From assembly GCA_963828075.1 (NCBI GenBank), contig CAWHDH010000017.1:124001-188000 (forward strand): DNA of 64,000 nucleotides, written 5' to 3'. The first letter of the stretch is position 1; each line of letters begins with the position of its first letter. The translations under genes were made by a program, and so were the position numbers. The stretch comes from JACCYI01 sp963828075. GTDB lineage: Bacteria; Actinomycetota; Thermoleophilia; Solirubrobacterales; Solirubrobacteraceae. The notes under the pieces were generated by a model. It had not been told where the DNA came from. It worked only from the letters and a program-made list of their open reading frames with translations, and did no database searches. Below, one piece after another: positions 18,363-27,035 of the stretch.

Positions 18363-20661
18363 GCCGTCCCTCCACGTCGCGCCCGGCGGCCGCCAGCGTG
18401 GTGCGGTAGCCGGCGGCGAGCTGCTCGAGCGAGCGCTGCCAGGTGCGTTCGGCGACCGCGGCCAGGCCGCCGCGAGCCAGCCGGTCCCGCTCGTCCCCCG
18501 ATCCCGCGAGTCGCGCCAGGGCCTCCGCGACGGTCTCGCGGCCGGCGGGCACCAGCCAGCCGGAGCGCCCGTCCTCGATGAGCTCGAGCGGCCCGCCGGC
18601 GGCGACGGCGACGACCGGCAGGCCCGACGCCTGCGCCTCGAGGATCACCTGGCCGAACGTGTCGGTCTGCGAGCAGAATGCGAAGAGGTCCGCGGATGCG
18701 AAGGTCGTGGCGAGCTCGTCGCCCTGCTGCCAGCCGAGGAACGTCGCGGCCTCGCCCACCGTGCGGCGCAGCGACTCCTCCTCGGGGCCTCCGCCGGCCA
18801 GGAGCAGGTGCAGGCGTGGCTGCCGGCGGCGAGCCTCGAGGAACGCCTCGGCGAGCAGCTCGACGCCCTTCTCCTGCGTGAGGCGGCCGGCGTAGAGGAC
18901 GTTGATCCGCGGTGGCTCGCCGGGCGGCGGCGAGAAGCGCAGCGGTTCGCGGCGCGACGGGTGGAAGCGCCCGGTGTCGACGCCGCGGTCCCAGCGCGCG
19001 ATCCGCCCGGCGGGCACGCCGAACGCCGTCAGCGTGCCGTCGGCCGAGCGCGACGGCGTGAGCACGTGCCCGCACTGGCCGTAGAAGGCGCCGAGGGCGG
19101 CGGCCATGCCGGCCTCGACGCGGCCGTCACCGGTCCGCAGGCCGGCGTAGGCGGCGAGCTCGGTGTGGTAGGAGCCGAGGATCGGAAGCTCCATGACGCG
19201 GGCGACCAGCGCGGCGACGACGCCGGCCGGGCCGGGGGAGCAGAGGTGGACGAGGTCGTAACGGCCCTCGGCGATGGCGTCGACCACCGCGGGCACGCTC
19301 GGCACCCCGATCTCGAGACCCTCGTAGAACGGGATGTCGACCTCGGCGACGGCGCTGAGGCGGCGGTCGACGTTCGGGTCGGTCGCGATCACCTCGACCT
19401 CGAAGCCCGGGACGCCGCGCTCGCGGATCTCCTCGAGGGTACGGGTGACGCCGTGCATCCCGCCGACCGCGTCGGCGACGAGCGCGACGCGCGCCGGCCC
19501 GTGGTCGCGGCCGGCGAGCTTGACCTTCTCCCGTCCGAGGAAGGCCGCCGCGGGCGCGTAGGGCACCGCCGCGATGCACGCGTCGAAGGCTTGGAGCGCC
19601 GCGCCGGCCACGTCCGCCTGCGGCCCCCGCGCCGCCTCCGCCAGGACCCGGTCGACCGCGGCGGCGAGCTTTCGCTCGTGGCACCGCCGGGCGCGGCGGA
19701 AGAGGTCGCCGTGCGAGAAGTCCTCCGCCTGCATGTGGGCGATCAGGTCGCCCTCGGGGAGGTCGAGCTCGACCGCGGCCAGCCACGCCCGCAGCAGCGC
19801 GCGAGCGTCGTGGGGCCCGAGGTCGGCGCCGATCGCGCCGGTGCGAGCGTCGCCCTCGGTCATCACCCGCTCGATCATCCTGAGCACCGCCGCGGGATTG
19901 GGCGGCGAGGTCTCCATTCCCCGGCCGAGCGAGCGGACGGCGATCGCCATCCCCGCGTGTGCCCACTTCGCCGCGGAGCCCTCGGCGCCGCGGGCCTCCG
20001 TCCGCCCGTCGCGAACGTGGTCGAGGAAGTCACGCCAGGTCTCGGCCGCGGGCGTCTGCGTCCAGGTGCGCCCGATGTCGATCCCGGCGTGGTCGTCGCT
20101 GCCGCCCGTGCCGGCGCCGCCGTGCGTGTCGATGTAGATGGCGGCCGGCAGGTTCAGCTCCTTGGCCCGCGAGCCGTTGCGGATCTCCCAGACGCCGAAC
20201 AGCTCGGCCAGGCGGCGGCGGTGGCGGGGGAGCAGGGGCGCCTCGACCGCGTAGAACGGGTGGGCGAGCGAGCAGGCGATCTGTCGATCGTGCAGGTATC
20301 CGGCGACCTCCTCGACGTCGCGGGCGTGGGCCTGAAGCCACTCGTGGTCGTCCGGGGTGATCCCCAGGCAGAGGATGTGGACCGCCTGGGGCTCGTCGCG
20401 AAACCAGGCCGTGAGCTCCTCCGAGACGAACGCATCGTCGTAGCCCTCGGCGAGCTCGAGTGCTCCGGAGATCGTGTCGTGGTCGGTGATCGTGACGAAG
20501 TCCATCCCCCGCCGCTTGGCGAGCTCGTAGACCTCTTGCGGCGGCGTCGCGCATTCCGGCAGGCCGAGTGCCCGCTGGACGCCGAGCTTGGAGACCTGCG
20601 ACGCGGTGCTGTGACAGTGCAGGTCGACCCGGCTGGTATGGGTGGTGTCCCTGTAGCTCAT
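18352..20661 (-). CDS. PHP-domain / GT4 glycosyltransferase fusion
   Basis: Bifunctional protein of about 769 aa from the ATG at 20661 (an in-frame TTG lies 9 bases upstream). The N-terminal part (about 1-370) is a PHP metal-dependent phosphoesterase-like domain: VDLHCHSTAS near residue 12, FVTITDHDT near 51, a later AHPFYAVEAP, and GGSDDHAG near 190. The C-terminal part (about 385-760) is a GT-B glycosyltransferase family 4: VALVADAVGGMHGVTRTLEE, YHTELAAYAG, GRLTQEKGVELLAEAF, and FGQVILEAQASGLPVV with the donor-binding Glu. It heads an operon with a deacetylase-like protein and a glucosidase. A glycolipid or mannoside pathway is likely, but the product is unknown. Confidence 0.85.
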   Translation of the reverse strand: MSYRDTTHTSRVDLHCHSTASQVSKLGVQRALGLPECATPPQEVYELAKRRGMDFVTITDHDTISGALELAEGYDDAFVSEELTAWFRDEPQAVHILCLGITPDDHEWLQAHARDVEEVAGYLHDRQIACSLAHPFYAVEAPLLPRHRRRLAELFGVWEIRNGSRAKELNLPAAIYIDTHGGAGTGGSDDHAGIDIGRTWTQTPAAETWRDFLDHVRDGRTEARGAEGSAAKWAHAGMAIAVRSLGRGMETSPPNPAAVLRMIERVMTEGDARTGAIGADLGPHDARALLRAWLAAVELDLPEGDLIAHMQAEDFSHGDLFRRARRCHERKLAAAVDRVLAEAARGPQADVAGAALQAFDACIAAVPYAPAAAFLGREKVKLAGRDHGPARVALVADAVGGMHGVTRTLEEIRERGVPGFEVEVIATDPNVDRRLSAVAEVDIPFYEGLEIGVPSVPAVVDAIAEGRYDLVHLCSPGPAGVVAALVARVMELPILGSYHTELAAYAGLRTGDGRVEAGMAAALGAFYGQCGHVLTPSRSADGTLTAFGVPAGRIARWDRGVDTGRFHPSRREPLRFSPPPGEPPRINVLYAGRLTQEKGVELLAEAFLEARRRQPRLHLLLAGGGPEEESLRRTVGEAATFLGWQQGDELATTFASADLFAFCSQTDTFGQVILEAQASGLPVVAVAAGGPLELIEDGRSGWLVPAGRETVAEALARLAGSGDERDRLARGGLAAVAERTWQRSLEQLAAGYRTTLAAAGRDVEGRRAA

Positions 20662-20695
20662 CGCGATCAAGATTCCCCTGCAACGGCTGACATTC

Positions 20696-20729
20696 GGTGA
20701 CGGTCCTGTGACTTCACGGGATCGTCACC
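20696..20729. promoter_or_regulatory. 34-bp palindrome between divergent glycan genes
   Basis: GGTGACGGTCCTGTGA (20696-20711) and TCACGGGATCGTCACC (20714-20729) are inverted repeats with two mismatches and a 2-base centre. The element lies 35 bp upstream of the PHP-glycosyltransferase start and about 33 bp upstream of the GH31 start. It could be a shared operator for the two divergent units or an attenuator hairpin. Confidence 0.5.
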
Positions 20730-20762
20730 GGACTCAGGCCGCAATGCGGAATCCATGGGCCG

Positions 20763-22997
20763 GTGATCCGGCTCGCCCGCGACGCGCTGACCGTGGAGAT
20801 CGGGCTGTCCCCGTTCCGACTCGACGTGCGCCGCCACGGCGCTCGGCTGGTCGATCACGTCACGGTGCGCCTCGCCGATGGCGTGGTGCACGATCACTTC
20901 GTGCAGGTGACGGAGGGCGTGCTGGCCCACGAGGAGCTCCTCGACCGCCTCGAGCCCGAGCGCGTCGAGGTCCTGGAGCGCGGGGAGACGTCGGTCAGGC
21001 TGACGGCCTGGTTCGAGGGTGACCGCACCGCCTCGATCGAGGTCTCGCTGCCCGGGCGTGACCGCGTGCGGCTCGGCGTCGACCCGCCACCCGGCGTCCT
21101 GCGCTGCGCCATCGCGTGGGCGGCCCGGCCGGACGAGCGGTTCACCGGCCTGGGCGCGCGTCATGTCACGCGCGTCGACCAGGCGCGCCGGGCGATCCAG
21201 CTCGGCGCCGACCGCCGCTACACCGGCCCCGACTGCCCGCCCGACATGCTCGCCGCCGGCGGCGTCCCGCAGGGCGACTACGCGCCGGTGCCGTTCCTCG
21301 TGTCGTCCCGGGGCTGGTCGGCCTGGATCGAGACCTACGGCAACGGCACCCGGGTGGAGCTCGACGACGAGGTCGCGCTCTCGATCCGCGCCGCCTCGGG
21401 GCCGCTCGTGGTCCACCTGTACACGCAGCGGAGCCCCGCCGCCCGCCTGCGCGCCCACCTGGGTGACACCGGCCTGCCTGCGTTGCTGCCCGCGTGGGCC
21501 TACGGGCATTGGAAGAGCCGGGACGTGTACGAGCACCAGAGCGACGTGGAGTCCGACGTCGACGGCTACGCCCAGCACGACCTCCCGCTCGACGCGGTCG
21601 TCCTCGACTCGCCGTGGGAGACGACCTACAACACCTGGGAGCCCAATCCCCGCCAGTTCCCGGACTTCGGCGGCATGGTCCGCCGGTTCCGCGCGGCGGG
21701 AGTCCGCACGGTCGTCTGGACGACCCCGTGGACGAACCTGGAATCCGCCGACGGCCAGCGCGCGCCGGACGCCGAGTCCGAACGGCTGAGCCGGGAGCCG
21801 GCTCCGAACTACGAGCCCGGCGCGGCCGGTGGGCACTTCGTCCGCAACGCGGACGGCACGCCGTTCGTCGCCCGCTGGTGGATGGGCACCGGCTCGCCGG
21901 TCGACTTCACCTCCCCGGCGGCCGAGGCGTGGTGGCGCGAGCAGGCCGAGCGCCTGCTGCGACTCGGCGTCCAGGGCATCAAGGCCGATGACGGCGAGGG
22001 CTACTACCTGCCCGACGACGTCCGCTTCGCCGACGGTCGCACCGGCGCGCAGGCCGCGTGGGCGCACGGACGGCTCTACCGGCAGTGCATGCAACGCGCG
22101 CTCGATGCGGCCCACCCGGGTCAGGGGGTGCTCTACGCGCGCCCGGGCTGGACCGGCCATCAGTCGCTCGGTGTGACCTGGGGCGGCGACCAGGTCTCCG
22201 ACTTCTGGTCGCTGCGCACCCTCGTCGTGGCGACGCTGACCGCGGCGGCGTCCGGCTTCTCGAACTGGTCGCACGACATCGGCGGCTACCTCGGCGAGCG
22301 GCTGATCGAGCGCTGCCCGAAGGAGCTGCTGATCCGGTGGGCCCAGTTCGGCTGCTTCACGCCGCTCATGCAGGCCCACGCCCGCTTCGAGCAGGAGGCC
22401 TGGACCTACGACTCCGAGACGCTGGCGCTCTACCGCGCCTCCGTGCTGCTCCACGAGCGGCTCGTCCCGTACGTCCGCGCCGCCGCGGCGACCGCGGCGC
22501 GCTCCGGCGTACCCGTCATCCGTCCGCTGCCGCTGGTCGACCCCGGCGACGAGCGCGGCTGGTCGGTGCCCGACGCCTACGGCTACGGGCCGTCGCTGTG
22601 GGTGGCGCCGGTGCTGGAGGCCGGCGCCACCGAGCGCGAGCTGGTGATGCCGCGCGGCCGCTGGGTCGACTTCTGGACCGGGGAGGTCGTCGAGGGCGGC
22701 GGGACGATCGTGGCGCCGGCCCCGCTCGGTCGCATCCCGGTCTTCGTCCGCGACGGCGCCGTGATCCCCACGTATCCCGCCGCGCACGTCGCACAAGGTC
22801 TCGGCGACGGCCCGGAGAGCGAGCGGCCGCTCGAGCTGACGATCTGGGGTTCGACGCGCCACCGGCGCACGACGCTCCACCTCGCCGACGGCACCCGCGT
22901 CCGCTTCAGCGACGGGGAGGTCGTGACGCAGCCCCGGCGGGAGGTCGTCGTCCGCACCGCCCGAGGCGGATGGGATGAAGTTTGTAGCGCAAACTAG
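20763..22997 (+). CDS. Glycoside hydrolase family 31 (alpha-glucosidase/xylosidase type)
   Basis: Enzyme of 744 aa, GTG start, no signal peptide. Domains: N-terminal beta-sandwich (1-230), a (beta/alpha)8 barrel, and C-terminal beta domains (from about 590). The catalytic nucleophile Asp lies in GIKADDGEG near residue 407. The acid/base Asp is in TWGGDQVSDFW near 475. GFSNWSHDIGGYLG and the RWAQFGCFTPLMQAHAR segment are typical GH31. It is divergent from the PHP-glycosyltransferase operon and shares the palindrome between them. Its last codons overlap the first operator of the next operon. Confidence 0.93.
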   Translation: MIRLARDALTVEIGLSPFRLDVRRHGARLVDHVTVRLADGVVHDHFVQVTEGVLAHEELLDRLEPERVEVLERGETSVRLTAWFEGDRTASIEVSLPGRDRVRLGVDPPPGVLRCAIAWAARPDERFTGLGARHVTRVDQARRAIQLGADRRYTGPDCPPDMLAAGGVPQGDYAPVPFLVSSRGWSAWIETYGNGTRVELDDEVALSIRAASGPLVVHLYTQRSPAARLRAHLGDTGLPALLPAWAYGHWKSRDVYEHQSDVESDVDGYAQHDLPLDAVVLDSPWETTYNTWEPNPRQFPDFGGMVRRFRAAGVRTVVWTTPWTNLESADGQRAPDAESERLSREPAPNYEPGAAGGHFVRNADGTPFVARWWMGTGSPVDFTSPAAEAWWREQAERLLRLGVQGIKADDGEGYYLPDDVRFADGRTGAQAAWAHGRLYRQCMQRALDAAHPGQGVLYARPGWTGHQSLGVTWGGDQVSDFWSLRTLVVATLTAAASGFSNWSHDIGGYLGERLIERCPKELLIRWAQFGCFTPLMQAHARFEQEAWTYDSETLALYRASVLLHERLVPYVRAAAATAARSGVPVIRPLPLVDPGDERGWSVPDAYGYGPSLWVAPVLEAGATERELVMPRGRWVDFWTGEVVEGGGTIVAPAPLGRIPVFVRDGAVIPTYPAAHVAQGLGDGPESERPLELTIWGSTRHRRTTLHLADGTRVRFSDGEVVTQPRREVVVRTARGGWDEVCSAN

Positions 22998-23044
22998 TTG
23001 ACAGCCGGTCGCGTCCGCCATAAGGTTGGCGACACCAACTAGTT
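22980..23044 (+). promoter_or_regulatory. Sigma70-type promoter bracketed by two identical-type operators
   Basis: TTGACA (22998-23003) and TAAGGT (23021-23026), spaced 17 bp, form a near-consensus promoter for the hydrolase operon. GTTTGTAGCGCAAACTAGTT (22980-22999) overlaps the -35 and GTTGGCGACACCAACTAGTT (23025-23044) overlaps the -10. Each contains a 5-5-5 palindrome (GTTTG-n5-CAAAC; GTTGG-n5-CCAAC) followed by the same AACTAGTT, and they are exactly 45 bp apart. This arrangement is typical of repression, most simply by the winged-helix regulator encoded at the end of the same operon. Confidence 0.75.
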
Positions 23045-23059
23045 TGAAAGGCGTCGACA

Positions 23060-24532
23060 ATGCAACTCAAGCCGTGGTCGCGGACCTTCCTGTGGACGCT
23101 GCTCGCCATCGCCACGCTGGCTCTGCTCTTGGGAGCGGTGCGCGCGGACGCGGCACCGGCGCAGCCGACGTCGGCCTTCGAGCAACGCCCGTGCCGTTTC
23201 CCGCTGGGCCCGGGCCAGACGGACGGCGGCAACGTGCTGTGCGGGGACGTGTCGGTGCCCGAGCGTCACGCCGTCCCCGACGGGCGGCGCCTGCGTCTGC
23301 ACGTGGCGGTGCTGCGGAGCACCAGACCGGCGCCCTCCGCGCCGCCCCTGATCGTCCTGTCGGGCGGTCCTGCAGGGCCGAGCGCCGAGTACGTGCGGGG
23401 CTTCGCGATGAAGGAGCTGACGTTCCGGAAGCTGCTCGAGGGACGCGACGTGATCGTCTTCGACCAGCGCGGCGTCGGCTTCTCGATACCGTCGCTGGAT
23501 TGCCCGGAGGCGCGAGGCGCGAGGGTGATCGCACCCGCGCTGAAGGTCTGCGCCCGCCGACTGACCGGCGGCGGTTTCGACCTGGCGGCGTACAACTCGG
23601 TCGAGAACGCCGCCGACGTCGTGGCCGTCGGCGCGGCGCTCGGCGCGCCACGGATCGACCTCTACGGTGCCTCGTACGGGACGCGCCTGGCTCAGACGAT
23701 CATGCGCGACTTTCCCGCCGCCGTGCGCCGCGTGATCCTCGACGCCCCGGTCCCGCTCGACGCGGACATCCTGTCCGGCAGCATCGCGACCTTCGACGCC
23801 GCGCTGCGCCGGATCCTGCGCGCGTGCGGGAACCAGATCGCGTGCCGCCGCGCCTACCCAGACCTCGAGACCGACCTCGAGTCGGCGTACGCGTCGCTGA
23901 ACCGCCGCGCCGAGATCGTGGCGTCACAGCGCGTGACCGGGGAGATGCTGCTGGCGACGACCTACTACCTGACGCTCGGGGGTGGCGCGAAGCTCGTCCC
24001 GCAGCTCATCCACGGCGCCGCTGTCCGCGACCGCGACGCCGTGGAGCTGGTGGCCGAGATCGCCGAGGTGTTCGCCGGCCTGGCCGTCAACTCACACGGC
24101 CTCTACCTGTCGACGCAGTGCCAGGAGGAGGTCCGCTTCACCGATCGGGCCACGATCCGGGCGGCCGGCGCCAGGGTGCTCGGTCCGGTGCGGGCCTCGC
24201 TCGTGCCGGCGACCCTCGACATCTACGACCTCTGCCGGTCCTGGCCGGTCACGCGGGCCGACCCGCGCGAGAATCGGCCCGTGGCGAGCGGCCTGCCGGT
24301 GCTGATCATGGCCGGCGAGTTCGACCCGATCACCCCGCCCAGCTACGCCGCGCGCTTGCAGGGGACCCTGCCGGACGCCACGGCGGTCACGTTCCGCGGC
24401 GCGAGCCACGGCGTGCTCGGGATCGGCGCCTGCCCGACGAGCATCGCCCAGGCGTTCCTGGACGATCCGGTGGCAGCCCTCGACACGCGCTGCGCCGGTC
24501 GGCGCGGGCTCCGTTTCGTGCACACCAAATGA
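23060..24532 (+). CDS. Secreted S33-type hydrolase (tripeptidyl aminopeptidase-like)
   Basis: Exported alpha/beta-hydrolase of 490 aa. The signal peptide runs to about residue 31 (ADA-AP). Motifs: IVLSGGPAGPS (oxyanion region, near 97), IVFDQRGVG near 131, nucleophile elbow LYGASYGTRLA near 203, acid in MAGEFDPITPP near 420, and catalytic His in GASHGV near 452. A C-terminal TAP-like region is present. This is the layout of proline iminopeptidase/SlpD-E type secreted peptidases. It is the first gene of an operon with a membrane protein and a winged-helix regulator, under a promoter with two operators, so expression is probably induced. Confidence 0.88.
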   Translation: MQLKPWSRTFLWTLLAIATLALLLGAVRADAAPAQPTSAFEQRPCRFPLGPGQTDGGNVLCGDVSVPERHAVPDGRRLRLHVAVLRSTRPAPSAPPLIVLSGGPAGPSAEYVRGFAMKELTFRKLLEGRDVIVFDQRGVGFSIPSLDCPEARGARVIAPALKVCARRLTGGGFDLAAYNSVENAADVVAVGAALGAPRIDLYGASYGTRLAQTIMRDFPAAVRRVILDAPVPLDADILSGSIATFDAALRRILRACGNQIACRRAYPDLETDLESAYASLNRRAEIVASQRVTGEMLLATTYYLTLGGGAKLVPQLIHGAAVRDRDAVELVAEIAEVFAGLAVNSHGLYLSTQCQEEVRFTDRATIRAAGARVLGPVRASLVPATLDIYDLCRSWPVTRADPRENRPVASGLPVLIMAGEFDPITPPSYAARLQGTLPDATAVTFRGASHGVLGIGACPTSIAQAFLDDPVAALDTRCAGRRGLRFVHTK

Positions 24533-24543
24533 GAGGAACGAAC

Positions 24544-25146
24544 ATGCAGCGCAGGAACCTCGAAACCGCGGCCGCGAACTACTCCTATCTGAGGGGTCTG
24601 CTCGCATTTCCGATGGGCGTGCTGGCCATCCTCGCGGCACTCGCCAACTGGGAGGTCGGCCCGCTCAGGCACGTGTGGGCGTTCCCCGTCGCCGCGGCGG
24701 CGCTCGGGGTCCTGTTCCTGCTCATCACCCGCTACTACAACCAGCACTACGGGCGCCTCAGCCCGTCGACGAGCCAGCAGGTCCGCGCGGGCGTCGGGGT
24801 GGTCCTCGGCCTGGCGCTGGTCGGCGGGGGCTCGTTGCTGCTGCGCAGCCGGGCCGATTGGTCGCTCGATCTTCCCGTCAACCCCGTCGCCGTCACGTTC
24901 GCCCTCGTCATGCTGATGTCGTACGCGATCGGTGTCGGCCTCAAGGCGCATCACGTGATCGTCTGGGGCGCGCTCCTGGTGGCGGGAGCCCTGCCCGTCT
25001 GGACCGGCACCGAGCCGAGCAACATCGGTCTCCTGCTCGCGGGCGTGGCCCTGATGGTGAGCGGCGCCTTCGACCACCGCCTGTTCGTTCAGACGTTCGG
25101 GTCGCCCAACGTCCTGGACCTCGAGGAGAGCGATGTCCGAGCGTAG
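24544..25146 (+). CDS. Polytopic membrane protein, unknown
   Basis: Protein of 200 aa with about six hydrophobic helices and short loops. A Tyr-rich ITRYYNQHYGRLSPS loop follows the second helix. The start is the ATG at 24544, 11 bases after the hydrolase stop and preceded by GAGAGGAAC. Its end overlaps the regulator start by 14 bp. I do not recognise the family, but a membrane protein of this size paired with a small winged-helix regulator recurs in actinobacteria, where it may sense or transport the regulator's ligand. Confidence 0.75.
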   Translation: MQRRNLETAAANYSYLRGLLAFPMGVLAILAALANWEVGPLRHVWAFPVAAAALGVLFLLITRYYNQHYGRLSPSTSQQVRAGVGVVLGLALVGGGSLLLRSRADWSLDLPVNPVAVTFALVMLMSYAIGVGLKAHHVIVWGALLVAGALPVWTGTEPSNIGLLLAGVALMVSGAFDHRLFVQTFGSPNVLDLEESDVRA

Positions 25147-25528
25147 AGACGATCTGACGCTCGATCGGCTGATCCACGAACCGGGGCGGCTGGCGATCCT
25201 GACGGTGCTCTCCTCCGTGAGGGACGCGGACTTCGTCTTCCTGCAGCGCACGACCGGCCTCACCAAGGGAAACCTCTCCAGCCACCTGACGAAGTTGGAG
25301 GCCGCAGGGCTGGTGGAGATTCACAAGCGGTTCATCCGCAAGAAGCCGAACACCAACGTCGCGCTCACCGCGGTCGGCAAGCAGCGGATCGCCCACCACT
25401 GGGATCAGCTGGAACGCCTGAAGACCCTCTCGGAGACGGCCGGTCAGCCCGCGCAGGCGACTGAGTCCGGCGTGGGGAGGGCCGTCAGTCCTTCGGGACG
25501 TAGCTCAGGTTCAGCACGCCCGTCGTGA
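25133..25528 (+). CDS. Winged-helix transcriptional regulator (MarR/HTH_34-like)
   Basis: DNA-binding protein of 131 aa. Residues 8-85 form a winged helix: LIHEPGRLAILTVLSS, recognition helix GLTKGNLSSHLTKLEAAGL, and a wing with KRFIRKKPNTNVALTAVGKQ. The C-terminal 40 residues are low-complexity. It is the third gene of the hydrolase operon, overlapping the membrane protein by 14 bp, and is the obvious candidate to bind the paired operators at 22980-23044. Its 3' end overlaps the convergent DHFR-like gene by 44 bp. Confidence 0.85.
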   Translation: MSERRDDLTLDRLIHEPGRLAILTVLSSVRDADFVFLQRTTGLTKGNLSSHLTKLEAAGLVEIHKRFIRKKPNTNVALTAVGKQRIAHHWDQLERLKTLSETAGQPAQATESGVGRAVSPSGRSSGSARPS

Positions 25529-26030
25529 AGGTCTCTGCCTTGACGAGCTCGAGGGGAAGGGTCGGCTCCTCGGCCGGAAACAGCCGGGCGAGGCCGTCGC
25601 CGACGACGATCGGGTGCACGAGCAGGTTGACCTCGTCGACGAGGCCCTCGCGCAGCAGCCGGCGGACGGTGGTGGCGCTGCCGGACATAGCGATGTCGCC
25701 GCCGTCCTGCGCCTTGATCTCGGCCAGCTTCTGGGTCACGTCGCCGCTGATGAGCTCCGAGTTCTCCCACTCCGTCGCCTGCAGGCTGTCGGAGACGACG
25801 TACTTCTTCATCGAGTTCATCACGTCGCCGAACGGCTCGTCGGCATGCTCGGGCCAGTACGCGGCCCACTCCTCGTAGAGCACGCGGCCCATCAGCATGG
25901 CGTCCGCCGTGGAGAAGCCGGCGCCGACCGCGGCGCCCATCTCGTCGTTGAAGTACGGGAAGTGCCACTGGTCGGGCGACTCGACGACACCGTCGAGGGA
26001 GATGAAGAAGTTCGACTTGATCTTGCGCAT
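25485..26030 (-). CDS. RibD C-terminal / dihydrofolate-reductase-fold protein
   Basis: Protein of 181 aa with the DHFR-like fold of RibD C-terminal domains. It starts with KSNFFISLDGVVESPDQWHF, has MLMGRVLYEEWAAYWP near residue 45, and a late GSATTVRRLLREGLVDEVNL followed by HPIVVGDGL. These stand-alone proteins probably bind NADPH; their substrates are mostly unknown. It is monocistronic and tail-to-tail with the winged-helix regulator (44-bp overlap). Confidence 0.88.
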   Translation of the reverse strand: MRKIKSNFFISLDGVVESPDQWHFPYFNDEMGAAVGAGFSTADAMLMGRVLYEEWAAYWPEHADEPFGDVMNSMKKYVVSDSLQATEWENSELISGDVTQKLAEIKAQDGGDIAMSGSATTVRRLLREGLVDEVNLLVHPIVVGDGLARLFPAEEPTLPLELVKAETFTTGVLNLSYVPKD

Positions 26031-26150
26031 GAGAGCCCCCTGAGTTGGTGTGCGCGGTCGACATCACTACCCCATCTCCGCCTGAGGTCGCAGACGCGGT
26101 TCCGACCAGCCGCCGATGACTGACGGTCGTCGCGAGGTGATCCTGGGGCC

Positions 26151-26637
26151 ATGCCCGACCTCCCCACACGGCTCGCCGCGGCGCTCGCGCTGGCGGTCGG
26201 CCTGCTCCCCGTGGCGACCGCCGCTGCGCGTCCCCCCACGCCCGCCGTCCAGCAGGCGCGGGACCGCGTCGTCGCCGCCGGCGCTCCCGGCTCGGTCGCC
26301 CTCGCCGACGGCCGCGTGACGGTCAGCGGCGTCGCCGACCTCGATAGCCGCCGCCCGCTGCGCGCCGGCGACCGCGTCAGGATCGGCAGCGTCACCAAGA
26401 CGTTCGTCGCCGCCGTCGCGCTCCAACTGGTGGACGAGGGGCGGCTGCGGCTCGACGACACCGTCGGCGCGCGGCTGCCCGGCGTGCTGCCGTATGCCGA
26501 CGGCGTGACGCTGCGCCAGCTGCTCGACCACACCTCCGGCGTGCCCGACGACGTGCCGACGATCATGATGCGGGTCTGGACGCCGTCTGAACTCATCGAG
26601 CTCGTCGACGAGCAGCGCGCCGCGGGCCTGCCGATCC
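26151..26637 (+). pseudogene. Serine hydrolase (beta-lactamase family), truncated N-terminal part
   Basis: The first about 155 codons encode a signal peptide (to about residue 25) and the start of a class C-like serine hydrolase. The SxxK catalytic motif reads GSVTKTFVAAVALQL, and QLLDHTSGVPDD follows. The Tyr-x-Asn motif, expected about 70 residues later, and the C-terminal half are absent. Homology stops near 26605-26637, where the sequence becomes the end of a histidine kinase in another frame. The frame stays open across the junction to 27026 and could make a meaningless fusion. Confidence 0.75.
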
Positions 26638-26757
26638 GGCGGGCTGATCGGGATGCGCGAGCGGGTCGCGCTGCTCGGCGGCGAGCTCCGACTCGGGCCG
26701 GGCGCGGCGGGCGGCTTCCGCGTCGCCGCGCGCCTGCCGACAGGGGCCGCGGCATGA
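26638..26757 (+). pseudogene. Histidine kinase remnant (last about 39 codons)
   Basis: In the frame that ends at TGA 26755-26757 the sequence reads GLIGMRERVALLGGELRLGP followed by GGFRVAARLPTGAAA. This is the characteristic G2/C-terminal end of a NarX/DesK-type kinase. Nothing of the dimerisation or N-box regions remains. Its TGA overlaps the ATG of the response regulator (26754), preserving the original operon junction. Confidence 0.75.
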
Positions 26758-27026
26758 CCATCCGGCTGCTCCTGGCCGACGACCACGAGCTCGTCCGCAC
26801 GGGTCTGCGGCTGCTCGTGGCCACGCATCCCGACGTCGAGGTCGTGGTGGAGGCGGGGGACGGCGTGACGGCGGTCGCCGCGGCGGGCGCGCTGCGCCCC
26901 GACGTGATCCTGATGGACGTGCGGATGCCCCGTATCAAGGGGTATCGAAAGGTGCACCAGTTCAGCCGCCGAAGGCATGTGCGGCAGCCGCCGACGCCGC
27001 TGGCAGCGCGTCGCCGGGGAGAGTAG
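26754..27026 (+). pseudogene. NarL-type response regulator remnant, receiver only to the phospho-site
   Basis: The receiver starts normally (MTIRLLLADDHELVRTGLRL) and reaches the phospho-acceptor Asp in DVILMDVRMP near residue 60. It then breaks off near 26930 into unrelated sequence (IKGYRKVHQFSRRRH) and stops at 27026. The rest of the receiver and the HTH are missing, so it cannot regulate DNA. Together with the two upstream remnants it marks two deletion or recombination junctions. Confidence 0.75.
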
Positions 27027-27035
27027 GTTCGGTCG

